Positions 7,703 to 16,467 of a stretch of DNA of 64,000 nucleotides are shown one piece after another; within the stretch, counting starts at the first letter, position 1, and every line of letters begins with the position of its first letter. This stretch comes from Planctomycetaceae bacterium (lineage in GTDB: Bacteria > Planctomycetota > Planctomycetia > Planctomycetales > Planctomycetaceae), in NCBI GenBank assembly GCA_041398825.1, contig JAWKTX010000001.1, positions 930,001 through 994,000 on the forward strand, written 5' to 3'. The translations under genes were made by a program, and so were the position numbers. A model generated the notes under the pieces. It was not told where the DNA came from, did not search any database, and saw only the letters and a list, made by a program, of their open reading frames with translations.

Positions 7703-10696
7703 GTGAGTTGCCGATCAAACGGTTGTTTCTCTGCGAGTCGCATGCGTCGACTGATGTGGGTTTTTCTAGCGATCCTTTCTTCAGGTCATCCATTCTGCGG
7801 AGGCGGACTGTTGGCAGAGGATCGGATCGGCGATGGTCTTGTTGCGCTGTACACCTTCGAAGCTGGTGGTGGGGGCCAGGTGCAGAATCGTGTGTCCGAA
7901 GATTCACGCGGCGGGCTGAAAATCATGGCCTCAAGCCATGCGTCCTGGCAGATAGACGGGATTCGTGTGAACTCCTCGACTCGACTCTATCAGCAGGACG
8001 CTCAGCACATCAATAAGTCGATCGTGCGGTCGGGAGAATGCAGTGTTGAAATCTGGCTGACTCCCGAGAACCTGCAGCAGAAAGGACCGGCGAGGATTGT
8101 TTCGCTGTCGTCTGATCCTTCGCATCGGAATCTGACTGTTGGGCAGAATGGCGACACTTTCGAAGTTCGATTGCGAACGACAGGGACTTCTGAGAACGGT
8201 CTGCCTTCTTTCGCAACGGCGAGTGGAACGGTGACAACAACGCGTACCCATTTGGTGGTGACCCGCAGCCGTAACGGACAGGTCCGGATTTTCCTGAATG
8301 GCAAAGTCGCGTACTCCGGTCGTGTCGAAGGGGAGTTGTCAAACTGGGATTTGAACTATCCGCTGGTCGTTGCGAACGAAGCAACGGGTGATCGGCCCTG
8401 GATAGGTACGATTCATCTGATGGCCTTGTTCGATCGCGCGATCAGCGGCAGCGAAGTCCAATCGAATTTTGAGGCGGGTGTGATTGCCGGCCGAGAACTG
8501 ATGACAAGGCTCCCTGTGCCCGCGAAGCAGGCGGTTAGTTTTGTACAGGACGTTCGCCCGATACTTCAAAAACACTGTTTCGAATGTCATGCCGCAGGCA
8601 ACGAAGAAGGTGGACTTAATCTTTCTATGCGATCGCGAGCGATGGAGGGCGGTCGAAACGGGGCGAGTATGCGTCGCGGGCACAGTGCTCTGAGCCCGCT
8701 GATTCACCGTGTCGCTCGTCTCAGCGAAGCAACGGCAATGCCTCCGGAAGGTTCATTAACTCCGGAAGAGATTGGCGTTCTTCGCAGGTGGATTGACGAC
8801 GGGGCCATTTGGCCGGAGTCCGCAGACATCGCGGATCCCCGGATTGAAAAAGCTCGAGAACACTGGGCCTTTCAGCCTCTGGCCAGTACCGTCCCGATTC
8901 CGCAGTTGAGCAAAGACCAAACGCCTTCCGGTAACCCGATTGATGCGTTTGTCATGGCGGCTCTCAGCAGGAAGGAGCTGGCGCTGAACCCTCCGGCGCC
9001 GGATGATGTACTTGTGAGACGCATGGCGATGGATGTTGTCGGGCTGCCCCCAACACCGGAAATGCATAAGGTTTATGCTGATGATCCTGGTTCGCTTGTC
9101 GAACACCTGCTGGCAGATTCCGGTTATGGCGAGCGATGGGGGCGTCACTGGCTGGATGCAGCTCGTTACGCGGATAGTGATGGGCAGGAGGGCGATCGGG
9201 ATCGTCCCGGCGCGTGGGTATACAGGGACTTTGTCATTCGAGCCATGAACGACGATATGCCGTTCGACCAGTTTGTAAGATGGCAGTTGGCTGGGGACGA
9301 GTTGTCCCCAGAGAATGTTCTGGCTGTCTCTGCAACCGGTTTTCTGGCCGCCGGGCCAAGCACCGTTCTGGAAGATTCATTCCTGGAAGAGGAGCGACTG
9401 CAGAATCGATACAACGAACTGGATGACATCGTTTCAACGACCGGGAGTGCACTGCTTGGGTTGACGATCGGGTGTGCAAGATGTCATGACCATAAATACG
9501 ACGCCGTTTCGTCGCGGGAGTATTATCGACTGCTGAGTGCCTTCCACAGCGGCGATCGCAGGGAGGTCAAACTAGCCGGCCTTTCAGATCAGGCGATGAT
9601 TTTTCAGGACTTTGGGGCCGAACCACGAACGACATGGTTATTTGAACGCGGTGATTTCTACGATCGCGATCAAATCGTTCAGCTTGGTTTTCTGAACGTC
9701 CTGACGAATCAAACGACTCCCGAAGCTTACATGGAGACTGCCCTGCAAACGGCATCAAAGCCAGACTCAACCCGTCAGAGGACTGCGCTGGCATGGTGGA
9801 TGACGGATTCGCAGCGGGGGGCCGGTGCGCTCTTGGCTCGCGTGATCGTAAATCGTCTGTGGTATCACCATTTTGGTGAAGGCCTGGTTCGCAGCGTTGG
9901 CGATTTTGGTGTGCGAGGCGAACTCCCTTCTCACCCTGAGCTGTTAGAGTGGCTTGCCAGTGAGCTTGTGAATCACGGCTGGTCGCTGAAGCACATCCAT
10001 CGGCTGATCCTGAACAGCAGGACGTGGCAGCAAAGCTCAGAGTTTCGTGAAAATGCGTCGACTGTAGATCCCGAGAATCAGCTTCTGTGGCGGTTCACAC
10101 CGCGTCGGCTGGAGGCGGAAGTCCTTCGCGATTCGATGTTGTCCGTGGCAGGTCTGCTCAACCGACAGATGTATGGTCCTTCATTCAAACCACCGATTTC
10201 GACTGATGCCATGATTGCCCGCAATCTGAAAACGGCATACCCGAAAGACGTCGAAGAATCAGACGACACACGCCGCCGCACAGTGTACATGTTTCATAAA
10301 CGAGTGATTCCTTATCCACTGCTGCAGGCGTTCGATCGGCCTGACAGTCTTCAGAGTTGTTCTCGCCGAAGCGTTACGACAGTGGCTCCCCAGGCACTTG
10401 CCATTCTGAACGATCCTTTCGTACGTGATTGTGCGAAGAACTTCGCCCGCCGGATTGCCAGTGAGTTTCCTGACAGTAATTCCGGTGAACGCACATCAGA
10501 CCGCGTGCGTGCATGCATTGAATCAGCTTTGAGTCGTACTGCGACTTTGGGAGAAGTCGAACAGGGTGTGGCATTTGTTCGGTCGCAGGTGAACTTCAGG
10601 CAGGACAGAGGCGGCAATGAACCCGTCGACGTCGTATCGCTGGCTGATTTCTGTCAGGTACTGTTCGGACTCAATGAATTTGCCTGGATCGAATAA
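7703..10696 (+). CDS. PSCyt1/DUF1549/DUF1553 (PSD1) protein with LamG-like N-terminal domain
   Basis: Large exported protein of about 997 residues of a family nearly confined to planctomycetes and relatives. Order: signal sequence (LMWVFLAILSSGHPF), LamG/concanavalin-like domain (about 45-260), PSCyt1 haem-like motif CFECH (292-296) with VQDVRPILQKH before it, DUF1549 (about 400-620) with RWGRHWLDAARYADSDG and a second CxxCH (CARCHDHKYD, 591), then DUF1553 with ARVIVNRLWYHHFG and SHPELLEWLA. The GTG at 7703 has AAGGA 7 bases before it; an ATG at 7742 is the alternative. These proteins are usually paired with a DUF1501 gene; none is present, and the next gene is xylulokinase. A role in polysaccharide or redox metabolism is often suggested for the family but is not shown here. 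Confidence 0.9.
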   Translation: MSCRSNGCFSASRMRRLMWVFLAILSSGHPFCGGGLLAEDRIGDGLVALYTFEAGGGGQVQNRVSEDSRGGLKIMASSHASWQIDGIRVNSSTRLYQQDAQHINKSIVRSGECSVEIWLTPENLQQKGPARIVSLSSDPSHRNLTVGQNGDTFEVRLRTTGTSENGLPSFATASGTVTTTRTHLVVTRSRNGQVRIFLNGKVAYSGRVEGELSNWDLNYPLVVANEATGDRPWIGTIHLMALFDRAISGSEVQSNFEAGVIAGRELMTRLPVPAKQAVSFVQDVRPILQKHCFECHAAGNEEGGLNLSMRSRAMEGGRNGASMRRGHSALSPLIHRVARLSEATAMPPEGSLTPEEIGVLRRWIDDGAIWPESADIADPRIEKAREHWAFQPLASTVPIPQLSKDQTPSGNPIDAFVMAALSRKELALNPPAPDDVLVRRMAMDVVGLPPTPEMHKVYADDPGSLVEHLLADSGYGERWGRHWLDAARYADSDGQEGDRDRPGAWVYRDFVIRAMNDDMPFDQFVRWQLAGDELSPENVLAVSATGFLAAGPSTVLEDSFLEEERLQNRYNELDDIVSTTGSALLGLTIGCARCHDHKYDAVSSREYYRLLSAFHSGDRREVKLAGLSDQAMIFQDFGAEPRTTWLFERGDFYDRDQIVQLGFLNVLTNQTTPEAYMETALQTASKPDSTRQRTALAWWMTDSQRGAGALLARVIVNRLWYHHFGEGLVRSVGDFGVRGELPSHPELLEWLASELVNHGWSLKHIHRLILNSRTWQQSSEFRENASTVDPENQLLWRFTPRRLEAEVLRDSMLSVAGLLNRQMYGPSFKPPISTDAMIARNLKTAYPKDVEESDDTRRRTVYMFHKRVIPYPLLQAFDRPDSLQSCSRRSVTTVAPQALAILNDPFVRDCAKNFARRIASEFPDSNSGERTSDRVRACIESALSRTATLGEVEQGVAFVRSQVNFRQDRGGNEPVDVVSLADFCQVLFGLNEFAWIE

Positions 10697-11010
10697 TTGT
10701 TTGTCATGTCTGGAAATGGACCATTGGCAGGAATCGAACAACGCGAGCTTCCGGACCGGGTGCCTGGTCCGGAACGCGATTGTGTCAGTGAAGGTCCGTG
10801 AAGATTCAGCCACCTCGAACTCAGGGTACGGATGGATTTCAAAGCCATCGTCCTGCCTGCTAGAATGCGGGACGTATGACCGCCGGAAGTGTCGATCACG
10901 TGGGGCAGATCCGTTCCCTGGATTTGGACACAAGTTGTGGTGTATCGAAACGTCGTCTGATCGCAGCCATTTGGGCTTAATTTCTGGTCCTTTGTAGAAG
11001 TACATGCACG
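10697..11010. other. Intergenic region with one hairpin
   Basis: 314 bases between the PSD1-type gene and xylB. A 9-bp inverted repeat (10749-10774) lies about 55 bases after the stop. Nothing else recognisable. Confidence 0.5.
10749..10774. terminator. Possible terminator hairpin after the PSD1-type gene
   Basis: TTCCGGACC / GGTCCGGAA, 9 bp, 8-base loop. There is no T-tract, so it may be an RNA-stabilising or factor-dependent site rather than an intrinsic terminator. Confidence 0.45.
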
Positions 11011-12546
11011 ATGCCTGTCTATCTTGGAATTGATATCGGAACGAGTGGCACGAAGACTCTGGCCATGCGAGAGGATGGTCAGATTCTGGCAACGGCGACG
11101 GAAGAATATCCATTGAGCAGTCCGAAGCCCGGATGGAGTGAGCAAGACCCAATTGACTGGTGGAATGCCTCCGTCAAATCCGTTCGCCGCGTGATGAAAG
11201 CTGCCAAACTCAAGCCAGCGGATGTCGGAGGGATTGGACTGAGCGGTCAGATGCACGGTAGTGTATTTCTGGACAAGTCAGGCGAAGTCATCCGCCCTGC
11301 TCTGCTTTGGAATGATCAGAGAACGGCAGCGGAATGCGCTGAGATTGAATCACTGGCCGGAGGTCGATCGAAGCTGATTCAGATGGTGGCCAATCCCGCA
11401 TTGACCGGTTTCACCGCCCCGAAAATTTTGTGGTTGCGGAATCGTGAAAAGAGAAACTTCCAGAAAACCGTTCAGGTCCTTCTTCCGAAAGACTATGTCC
11501 GGTATCGCATGACGGGCGAGTTTGCGACAGAAGTCAGTGATGCATCCGGAACGTTGTTGCTGGATGTTGTGAAGCGAGACTGGTCGAAGCCATTGCTCAG
11601 CAAGTTGCAGCTTGATGCGTCGCTGCTGCCCAAAGTTTATGAATCCGAAGAGGTCAGCGGTCAGCTGACCGAAATGGTCGCCAGAGAGATGGGGCTGTTA
11701 CCCGGAACGCCGGTTGTCGGAGGTGGTGGGGATCAGGCTGCAAGTGCGATTGGCAACGGAATTGTGCGGAAAGGTGTCGTTTCTGCGACCATGGGGACAA
11801 GCGGCGTTGTGTTTGCGCACAGCGACGATGTGCAGGTCGATCCGGCGGGACGTCTCCATACATTCTGCCATGCGGTTCGCGGAAAATGGCACGTCATGGG
11901 ATGTGTATTGTCAGCGGGCGGGAGTCTGCAGTGGTTCCGAAATCAGCTCTGTCAAAGCGAAATCGATCTTGCGAAAAAACAGAAGGTTGACCCTTACGAG
12001 CTGATCACGCAGCAGGCTGCGGCAGCACCAGCAGGATCTGAGGGCCTGTTCTTTCTGCCGTATCTGACGGGCGAACGGACGCCCCATGCCGATCCGAATG
12101 CTCGTGCCTGCTGGATTGGCTTAAGTCTTCGGCATGGGAAAGGCCACATGGCCCGGGCCGTTATGGAAGGCGCTACCTATGCGATGCGCGACACACTGGA
12201 AATCATTCGGGAGATGACGATCCCGGTGAGCGAAATTCGACTCTCTGGCGGTGGGGCACGCAGCGAATTCTGGCGGCAAATGCAGGCGGACATCTACGGT
12301 CAGCCTGTTTGCACAATTAACGCGGAGGAAGGTCCGGCGTATGGAGTTGCTTTGTTGGCTGCTGCCGGAACCGGTGCCTACAGCGATGTTGTTGAAGCGT
12401 GTAACGCGACCATTCGTGTCGTTTCGAAGACCAGCCAGAAATCGAAAGCTGTGAAGAAGTACAATTCGGGGTACCCGATTTATCAAAAGTTGTACCGTTC
12501 ACTTCGCGACGATTTTGCGGACATCCAGAATCTGGTGAACGGGTAG
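11011..12546 (+). CDS. xylB: Xylulokinase
   Basis: FGGY-family sugar kinase, 511 residues, the normal length. It phosphorylates D-xylulose to xylulose 5-phosphate for the pentose phosphate pathway, in the cytoplasm. Visible: phosphate-1 motif YLGIDIGTSGTKTL, the xylulokinase segment GLSGQMHGSVFLD with ALLWNDQRT, the ATPase core VVGGGGDQAASAIGNG and MGTSGVVF, the PYLTGERTPHADPNARA segment, and adenosine motif RLSGGGARSEFWRQMQAD. No xylose isomerase is adjacent. Its promoter is probably within the preceding 314 bases. Copy B of the dispersed repeat follows it. Confidence 0.92.
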   Translation: MPVYLGIDIGTSGTKTLAMREDGQILATATEEYPLSSPKPGWSEQDPIDWWNASVKSVRRVMKAAKLKPADVGGIGLSGQMHGSVFLDKSGEVIRPALLWNDQRTAAECAEIESLAGGRSKLIQMVANPALTGFTAPKILWLRNREKRNFQKTVQVLLPKDYVRYRMTGEFATEVSDASGTLLLDVVKRDWSKPLLSKLQLDASLLPKVYESEEVSGQLTEMVAREMGLLPGTPVVGGGGDQAASAIGNGIVRKGVVSATMGTSGVVFAHSDDVQVDPAGRLHTFCHAVRGKWHVMGCVLSAGGSLQWFRNQLCQSEIDLAKKQKVDPYELITQQAAAAPAGSEGLFFLPYLTGERTPHADPNARACWIGLSLRHGKGHMARAVMEGATYAMRDTLEIIREMTIPVSEIRLSGGGARSEFWRQMQADIYGQPVCTINAEEGPAYGVALLAAAGTGAYSDVVEACNATIRVVSKTSQKSKAVKKYNSGYPIYQKLYRSLRDDFADIQNLVNG

Positions 12547-12606
12547 GTTGCTCTGCAACTTGAACGCCGCTGAATTGAGGCGGAAGGGCGGACGGCTTCG
12601 CAGCCT

Positions 12607-12698
12607 GTTGTAAGACGGGACTGGCTCGAGCAGGAGACCTTAATACACGACGGTTTCCAGTCGTCCTGCGTGCCTGTCCCGGATTTTCAACGGGATAG
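12607..12698 (+). repeat. Dispersed ~92-bp intergenic repeat, copy B
   Basis: Plus-strand counterpart of the element at 7414-7506. It fills the gap between the xylB stop and the stop of the convergent outer-membrane protein gene. The hairpin in its centre is weaker than in copy A (CGACGGTTTCCAGTCG). Confidence 0.8.
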
Positions 12699-13709
12699 TT
12701 AATATCTCAATTCGGCGGCAATTGTCGGGCCCATAAAACCAATATTGGTGCCAATTCCCAGAGCGTCGTCTGAGAATGTGTTGTTCATCCAGTACTGGGT
12801 TTCCCAGGCTGTTCTCAACTGCAGGACGGACGAGTGACCGATGGTCCTGGTCCATGAGACGCCAAGCTGATTCTCAACGATCTGCATCACTTCATCCCGG
12901 ATTGGGCCGGTGGGGATGTAGGTCAGCATTGATGCGTTATTGATCTGTCCGAACAGCAAAGAACCTCGCACGTTCGCGAAGATATCGATTCCGCACGTTC
13001 CGACACCTCGTGTTGCCTCAACGGACACTGTTGGGCCCACACCTTCAAAAGACGCCTGTCCGATACCGAATGCTCCAATGACTGGCGAGTCATAGCGGAG
13101 TTTTGCATGACGGACACCGCTGGAGAACTCCAGATTCCACTGACGGAAACGCTGCAGGGAGATGATCTCCAGATCTGCAGCATGGGCGCCGACGTAGAGC
13201 GTGGAATTTGAAAACGGTGGATCGTAAGTGAATCCGTGACTATAAGACCAGTATCGGCCCCGGAGTCCAAGTCCACTTGCCGTACGGTAGCCCAGAGTGT
13301 AACGCATCCCTGACTCAAAGTGATGGTCGATTAACTGGCCGCCATTCGCAGAATTCAATGCGCCCATCGCCCCGCTCATTCGAGGGCGAAGAAATGTAAA
13401 CTCAACGGACCCGAAGAGCTTGTCCTGATGATAATCAGGCGGAGATATAAAGCTCGGTGCGAGACGTGGTTGCCGCAGTGCCTGCAGATCTGCTTCCATA
13501 CTGGCGATGCGCGATTCCAGATCCTGCATCGAAGAAGTGGAAACCAGAGTTTCTGCCATCAATGGCTCTGGTGAGTGGGACATCAGCGCAATTGCTTTGT
13601 CCGGGGAATCCCATTCAGGGGTAACGAGGGAATCAGCACGCGTAATCCGGAGTTGCGTCAACAGCAGCGCAAGGGCTGCCATGATAAGACGGGATGTATT
13701 CTTCCGCAC
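12699..13709 (-). CDS. Lpg1974-family outer-membrane pore protein
   Basis: 336 residues: signal peptide (LIMAALALLLTQLRITRA), a short coiled-coil stretch (DLESRIASMEADLQALRQ), then a beta-barrel-like domain with alternating polar and aromatic strands and a terminal aromatic residue (AELRY), as needed for barrel insertion. The opening LFGSVEFTFLRPRMSGAM and the later RGRYWSYSHGF fit the PF05150 group (Legionella major outer-membrane protein-like) that planctomycetes carry in many copies. The GTG start at 13709 has GGAGGAG just upstream, an unusually strong site. It probably forms a pore in the outer membrane; ligand unknown. Confidence 0.82.
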   Translation of the reverse strand: MRKNTSRLIMAALALLLTQLRITRADSLVTPEWDSPDKAIALMSHSPEPLMAETLVSTSSMQDLESRIASMEADLQALRQPRLAPSFISPPDYHQDKLFGSVEFTFLRPRMSGAMGALNSANGGQLIDHHFESGMRYTLGYRTASGLGLRGRYWSYSHGFTYDPPFSNSTLYVGAHAADLEIISLQRFRQWNLEFSSGVRHAKLRYDSPVIGAFGIGQASFEGVGPTVSVEATRGVGTCGIDIFANVRGSLLFGQINNASMLTYIPTGPIRDEVMQIVENQLGVSWTRTIGHSSVLQLRTAWETQYWMNNTFSDDALGIGTNIGFMGPTIAAELRY

Positions 13710-14299
13710 ACCAACTCCTCCTGAGTAGGCGAAACCATTCGGCCCAAAGTGATACTTCTTCAGACCATCGAAAGAATCAACGCGGCAACTTCAGTGATCG
13801 TCTGCCTGGTGGGGAAACTGTCACCGTCCCAATGACCCATATCCGACGATTCATTGATGCGACCGGCACAGACTGTCTAACCGGCGCACGGCTTCGTCGC
13901 ACTGTAAGCACCTGGAAATGTCATCATGGTTCGCCTGTCGTTCCCGAACTGAACCAGGCCAGGTGCGTATTTTCGCAAAGGGGATAGCTTCACGGCGAAG
14001 ATCGATGAGTCCCCAGTAACCTGGTTGGCCCCGTCAGAACGCGGATCTCGACCGGAATGTGAAAATGGAAACCGAATGCGGGGGATTACCCGGTGCCGGA
14101 ATTCGAAACTCCAGTCGACCGGCCTGTGGCCATCCGGCTTCAATCCTCGGGTAGGGATGGTCTGTATTCGAGGGCAGGAATTCAATTGCCGGATTTGTCA
14201 CGGTATTCAGGGGCCAGCAATCCCTCGCTGATGCGGCGGTTTCTTATCAATGCGGTGCTCGTCGAGACCCGGCTGTCAATGCCATGTGTTGGCAAGGCG
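13710..14299. other. 590-bp intergenic region
   Basis: No frame with a supported start or recognisable product on either strand. A long-range inverted repeat GCACCTGG (13908) / CCAGGTGC (13959) is present but its 43-base loop makes its meaning doubtful. The promoter of the outer-membrane protein gene should be near its left end. Confidence 0.45.
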
Positions 14300-14890
14300 T
14301 TATTCGTTTGCAGATGCCTTCAACAACGCATTCACAAATGGATTGATGTCGTCTTCATAGGTGAAGGCTTCTTCTTCTCCGTCACTAAAGAGTGAATCAT
14401 CGAATCGCTTCGCCAGCTTTCCGTCCCTGCCGTAGACATAGACGGCAGGAATTGAAGCGAGATCCAGAGAGGCAAAAATTTCATCGGATTCCGTCGTACT
14501 CAGGATATTGGTGAAGGTCGCTGAGTTCTTCTTCAGAAACTTCTCTACCGGTGCACGGTATGTATCAACCGGTTTCGATTTGATTCCTATGTAATCGACA
14601 TTGAAGCTGATGCATACGATCTCGGACGGGGACTGCTTTTGGAGTGCAACGAGCTTTGGGAACTCCTTCATGCATGGCAGGCAGGAGGTTGACCAGATAT
14701 CCACGACGACAACTTTCCCCTGGTTTTTTCGAACAATCGCCTGAACATGCTCCCACGTTCCGTTCTGCAATGAAACAGCTGCGGCGTCCTGCCCCGAGGT
14801 GCTGTCACCGAAAGAGATGGCTGAGATGGCCAGCAGTACGATTGATGAAAGCCTGCCAATGAAAGTGGAGTGATATTTTGTAGAGCTCAT
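14300..14890 (-). CDS. Exported TlpA-like thioredoxin-fold protein
   Basis: 196 residues. Signal or anchor segment (LSSIVLLAISAISFG), then a thioredoxin fold with VVVDIWSTSCLPCMKEFPKL (CxxC redox pair), IVCISFNVDY, cis-Pro region LASIPAVYVYGRDGKL. Such proteins reduce or exchange disulphides outside the cytoplasm. The ATG at 14890 was chosen because GAGG precedes it and the signal sequence starts there; the longer open frame up to 15496 overlaps the upstream gene and is a shadow. It lies 40 bases after the FlgF/FlgG-like gene, so the two are probably co-transcribed. Confidence 0.85.
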   Translation of the reverse strand: MSSTKYHSTFIGRLSSIVLLAISAISFGDSTSGQDAAAVSLQNGTWEHVQAIVRKNQGKVVVVDIWSTSCLPCMKEFPKLVALQKQSPSEIVCISFNVDYIGIKSKPVDTYRAPVEKFLKKNSATFTNILSTTESDEIFASLDLASIPAVYVYGRDGKLAKRFDDSLFSDGEEEAFTYEDDINPFVNALLKASANE

Positions 14891-14930
14891 TGGGGTACCT
14901 CGTTCCTGTCGCAAGAAAAACGTGTCGCAT

Positions 14931-16121
14931 TCATTGATTTTCAGGGTGTAACAATCGCTGAACATTCGCGAACAAGTCTTGATCTTCACTGAGCGAAACG
15001 TTGGACAGTTCCACATATCCAACGCGTAATTCGAATTGGGTTGGCTCCATTGCCTCAGTCTCCGACTCTTTGGAGGGGCTGTCCGGCAGAGAGAACAGCA
15101 CGCCATCTTTTGTTGATAAGCGGCCTGGGTTGTGAATTTGCAGTACGCAAAGCCGGCCCAGTTGTAACTCCTTTTCCGCAAGGCCGCCAACGATCGTACC
15201 ATCGGGCTGGAAACGAACGTCTCCGGAACTCGGCAATTCATTTTGAGTGGCGACTGCGGAAAAATAGCTTTGTCCCACCTGGAGGCCAATTTCGCCATTG
15301 GGCAGTATTCGCATGTCGCCTCGTCGTGTGAAGACTCTTTTACCACACGAGGAGTTGCCACACGGGACGTTGTTGTCTGACTGTTGGCAACACGCATGAA
15401 GGCAAATCCAGAGCGTTGGGTCGTCTGGCAAAGCGATATCCAGGGGGCGCCCGGTGAAGCAAAGTTTGCCAGGCTCGAAACGCGTGACCACCTCAAGGTG
15501 AAGTGAATTGGCAGGCGACTGTGGATCGTTTTGAGTTGAAATGAATGCGGTGGCAGCTCGATAGCCGGGAATATGTGCCCCAGCCAGGTTCATGCGAAGG
15601 CGTTGCATTGCTGCTTCTGAGAATGAATCGGCCGTGTTGGGCTGCGTTTTCTGGGGATCGAGGAGTTCGTCGACAGAGTGGTCCAGGAATTTCAGGGAGG
15701 ATAAGCCGGCGTGCGATCGCATTTGGTTCCTTTGTTCCAGCAGGAACCTGGCGTCATCAAGATTCACGCCGGTCAGCTCCTCCTCCCAAACCGTTCCTTC
15801 CGCGCCTTCGACCCGGAATTCATCAATGAGCTGCCGAAGTTCCGCGGTGTCCTCGGTTGTCATTGGGGTCGGATGTACACGCGAGTGAGAAGCCATCCGG
15901 ACGGAACCGGAGTTCTCCATCTGGTTTGGAGGCTTCCCTGCTGTCGCGTCCCAACCGCTGTCCCCGAACATCGGTGGGTCAGCGATCGTGCTGGGAATGC
16001 TGGTTGGTGGTGGGGATGCTGGACCCTGACTGGATTCCGGGGTGAAGAGATTTCGACCCAGAATGGTGCCGCCCAGGCATGCAATACAGGCAAACAGCAA
16101 CAAACGCGGCGCGATTTCCAC
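14931..16121 (-). CDS. Membrane-anchored FlgF/FlgG-like (flagellar rod-like) protein
   Basis: About 396 residues. N-terminal hydrophobic segment (LLLFACIACLGGTILG), a low-complexity Ser/Pro linker, a Cys-containing middle, then a stretch that reads like the core of flagellar rod/hook proteins: VFTRRGDMRILPNGEIGLQVG, SSGDVRFQPDGTIVGG, LGRLCVLQIHNPGRLSTKDG. In FlgG the matching positions are FTRDG..., IGSDGTV and L..F.NP..L...G. There is no flagellar gene nearby, and the N-terminal rod helix is replaced by a membrane anchor. GTG at 16121 has GGAGG 8 bases upstream and is preferred to the ATG at 16136. Role unknown; it may have been recruited away from flagella. The similarity is read by eye. 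Confidence 0.6.
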   Translation of the reverse strand: MEIAPRLLLFACIACLGGTILGRNLFTPESSQGPASPPPTSIPSTIADPPMFGDSGWDATAGKPPNQMENSGSVRMASHSRVHPTPMTTEDTAELRQLIDEFRVEGAEGTVWEEELTGVNLDDARFLLEQRNQMRSHAGLSSLKFLDHSVDELLDPQKTQPNTADSFSEAAMQRLRMNLAGAHIPGYRAATAFISTQNDPQSPANSLHLEVVTRFEPGKLCFTGRPLDIALPDDPTLWICLHACCQQSDNNVPCGNSSCGKRVFTRRGDMRILPNGEIGLQVGQSYFSAVATQNELPSSGDVRFQPDGTIVGGLAEKELQLGRLCVLQIHNPGRLSTKDGVLFSLPDSPSKESETEAMEPTQFELRVGYVELSNVSLSEDQDLFANVQRLLHPENQ

Positions 16122-16467
16122 AACGGCACCCTCCATGGAATCTGAACTGTGGTCACCTTCCTGTGAGCATCAAGACCCGCGGAATGTAATGAAATTTCCC
16201 GGTCCTGTCTGCTGGTTGCCAGCGTTTCATCCGATGAAATGCGGGTAATACAGCACAGAAAACCCCTGTTATTGCTCCGGTCATGGTAATCCGCGGGGAA
16301 AAAATCAGGCACGTTTGTGTCAAGGCTGCGTATTGGATAAACTCCCCGGTTTCGAAAAACGCGGGGGTTGCACGCGCAGGGGATTGATTCCGGCCCGTGC
16401 ATCATGACGACTGTGAATGCGAGCGTTCAATTTCACTCCCGAAATTTAGTATCAGGGATTTCAGACA
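16122..16467. other. Divergent promoter region
   Basis: 346 bases between two divergent genes. No frame or structure that I can support. Confidence 0.4.
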
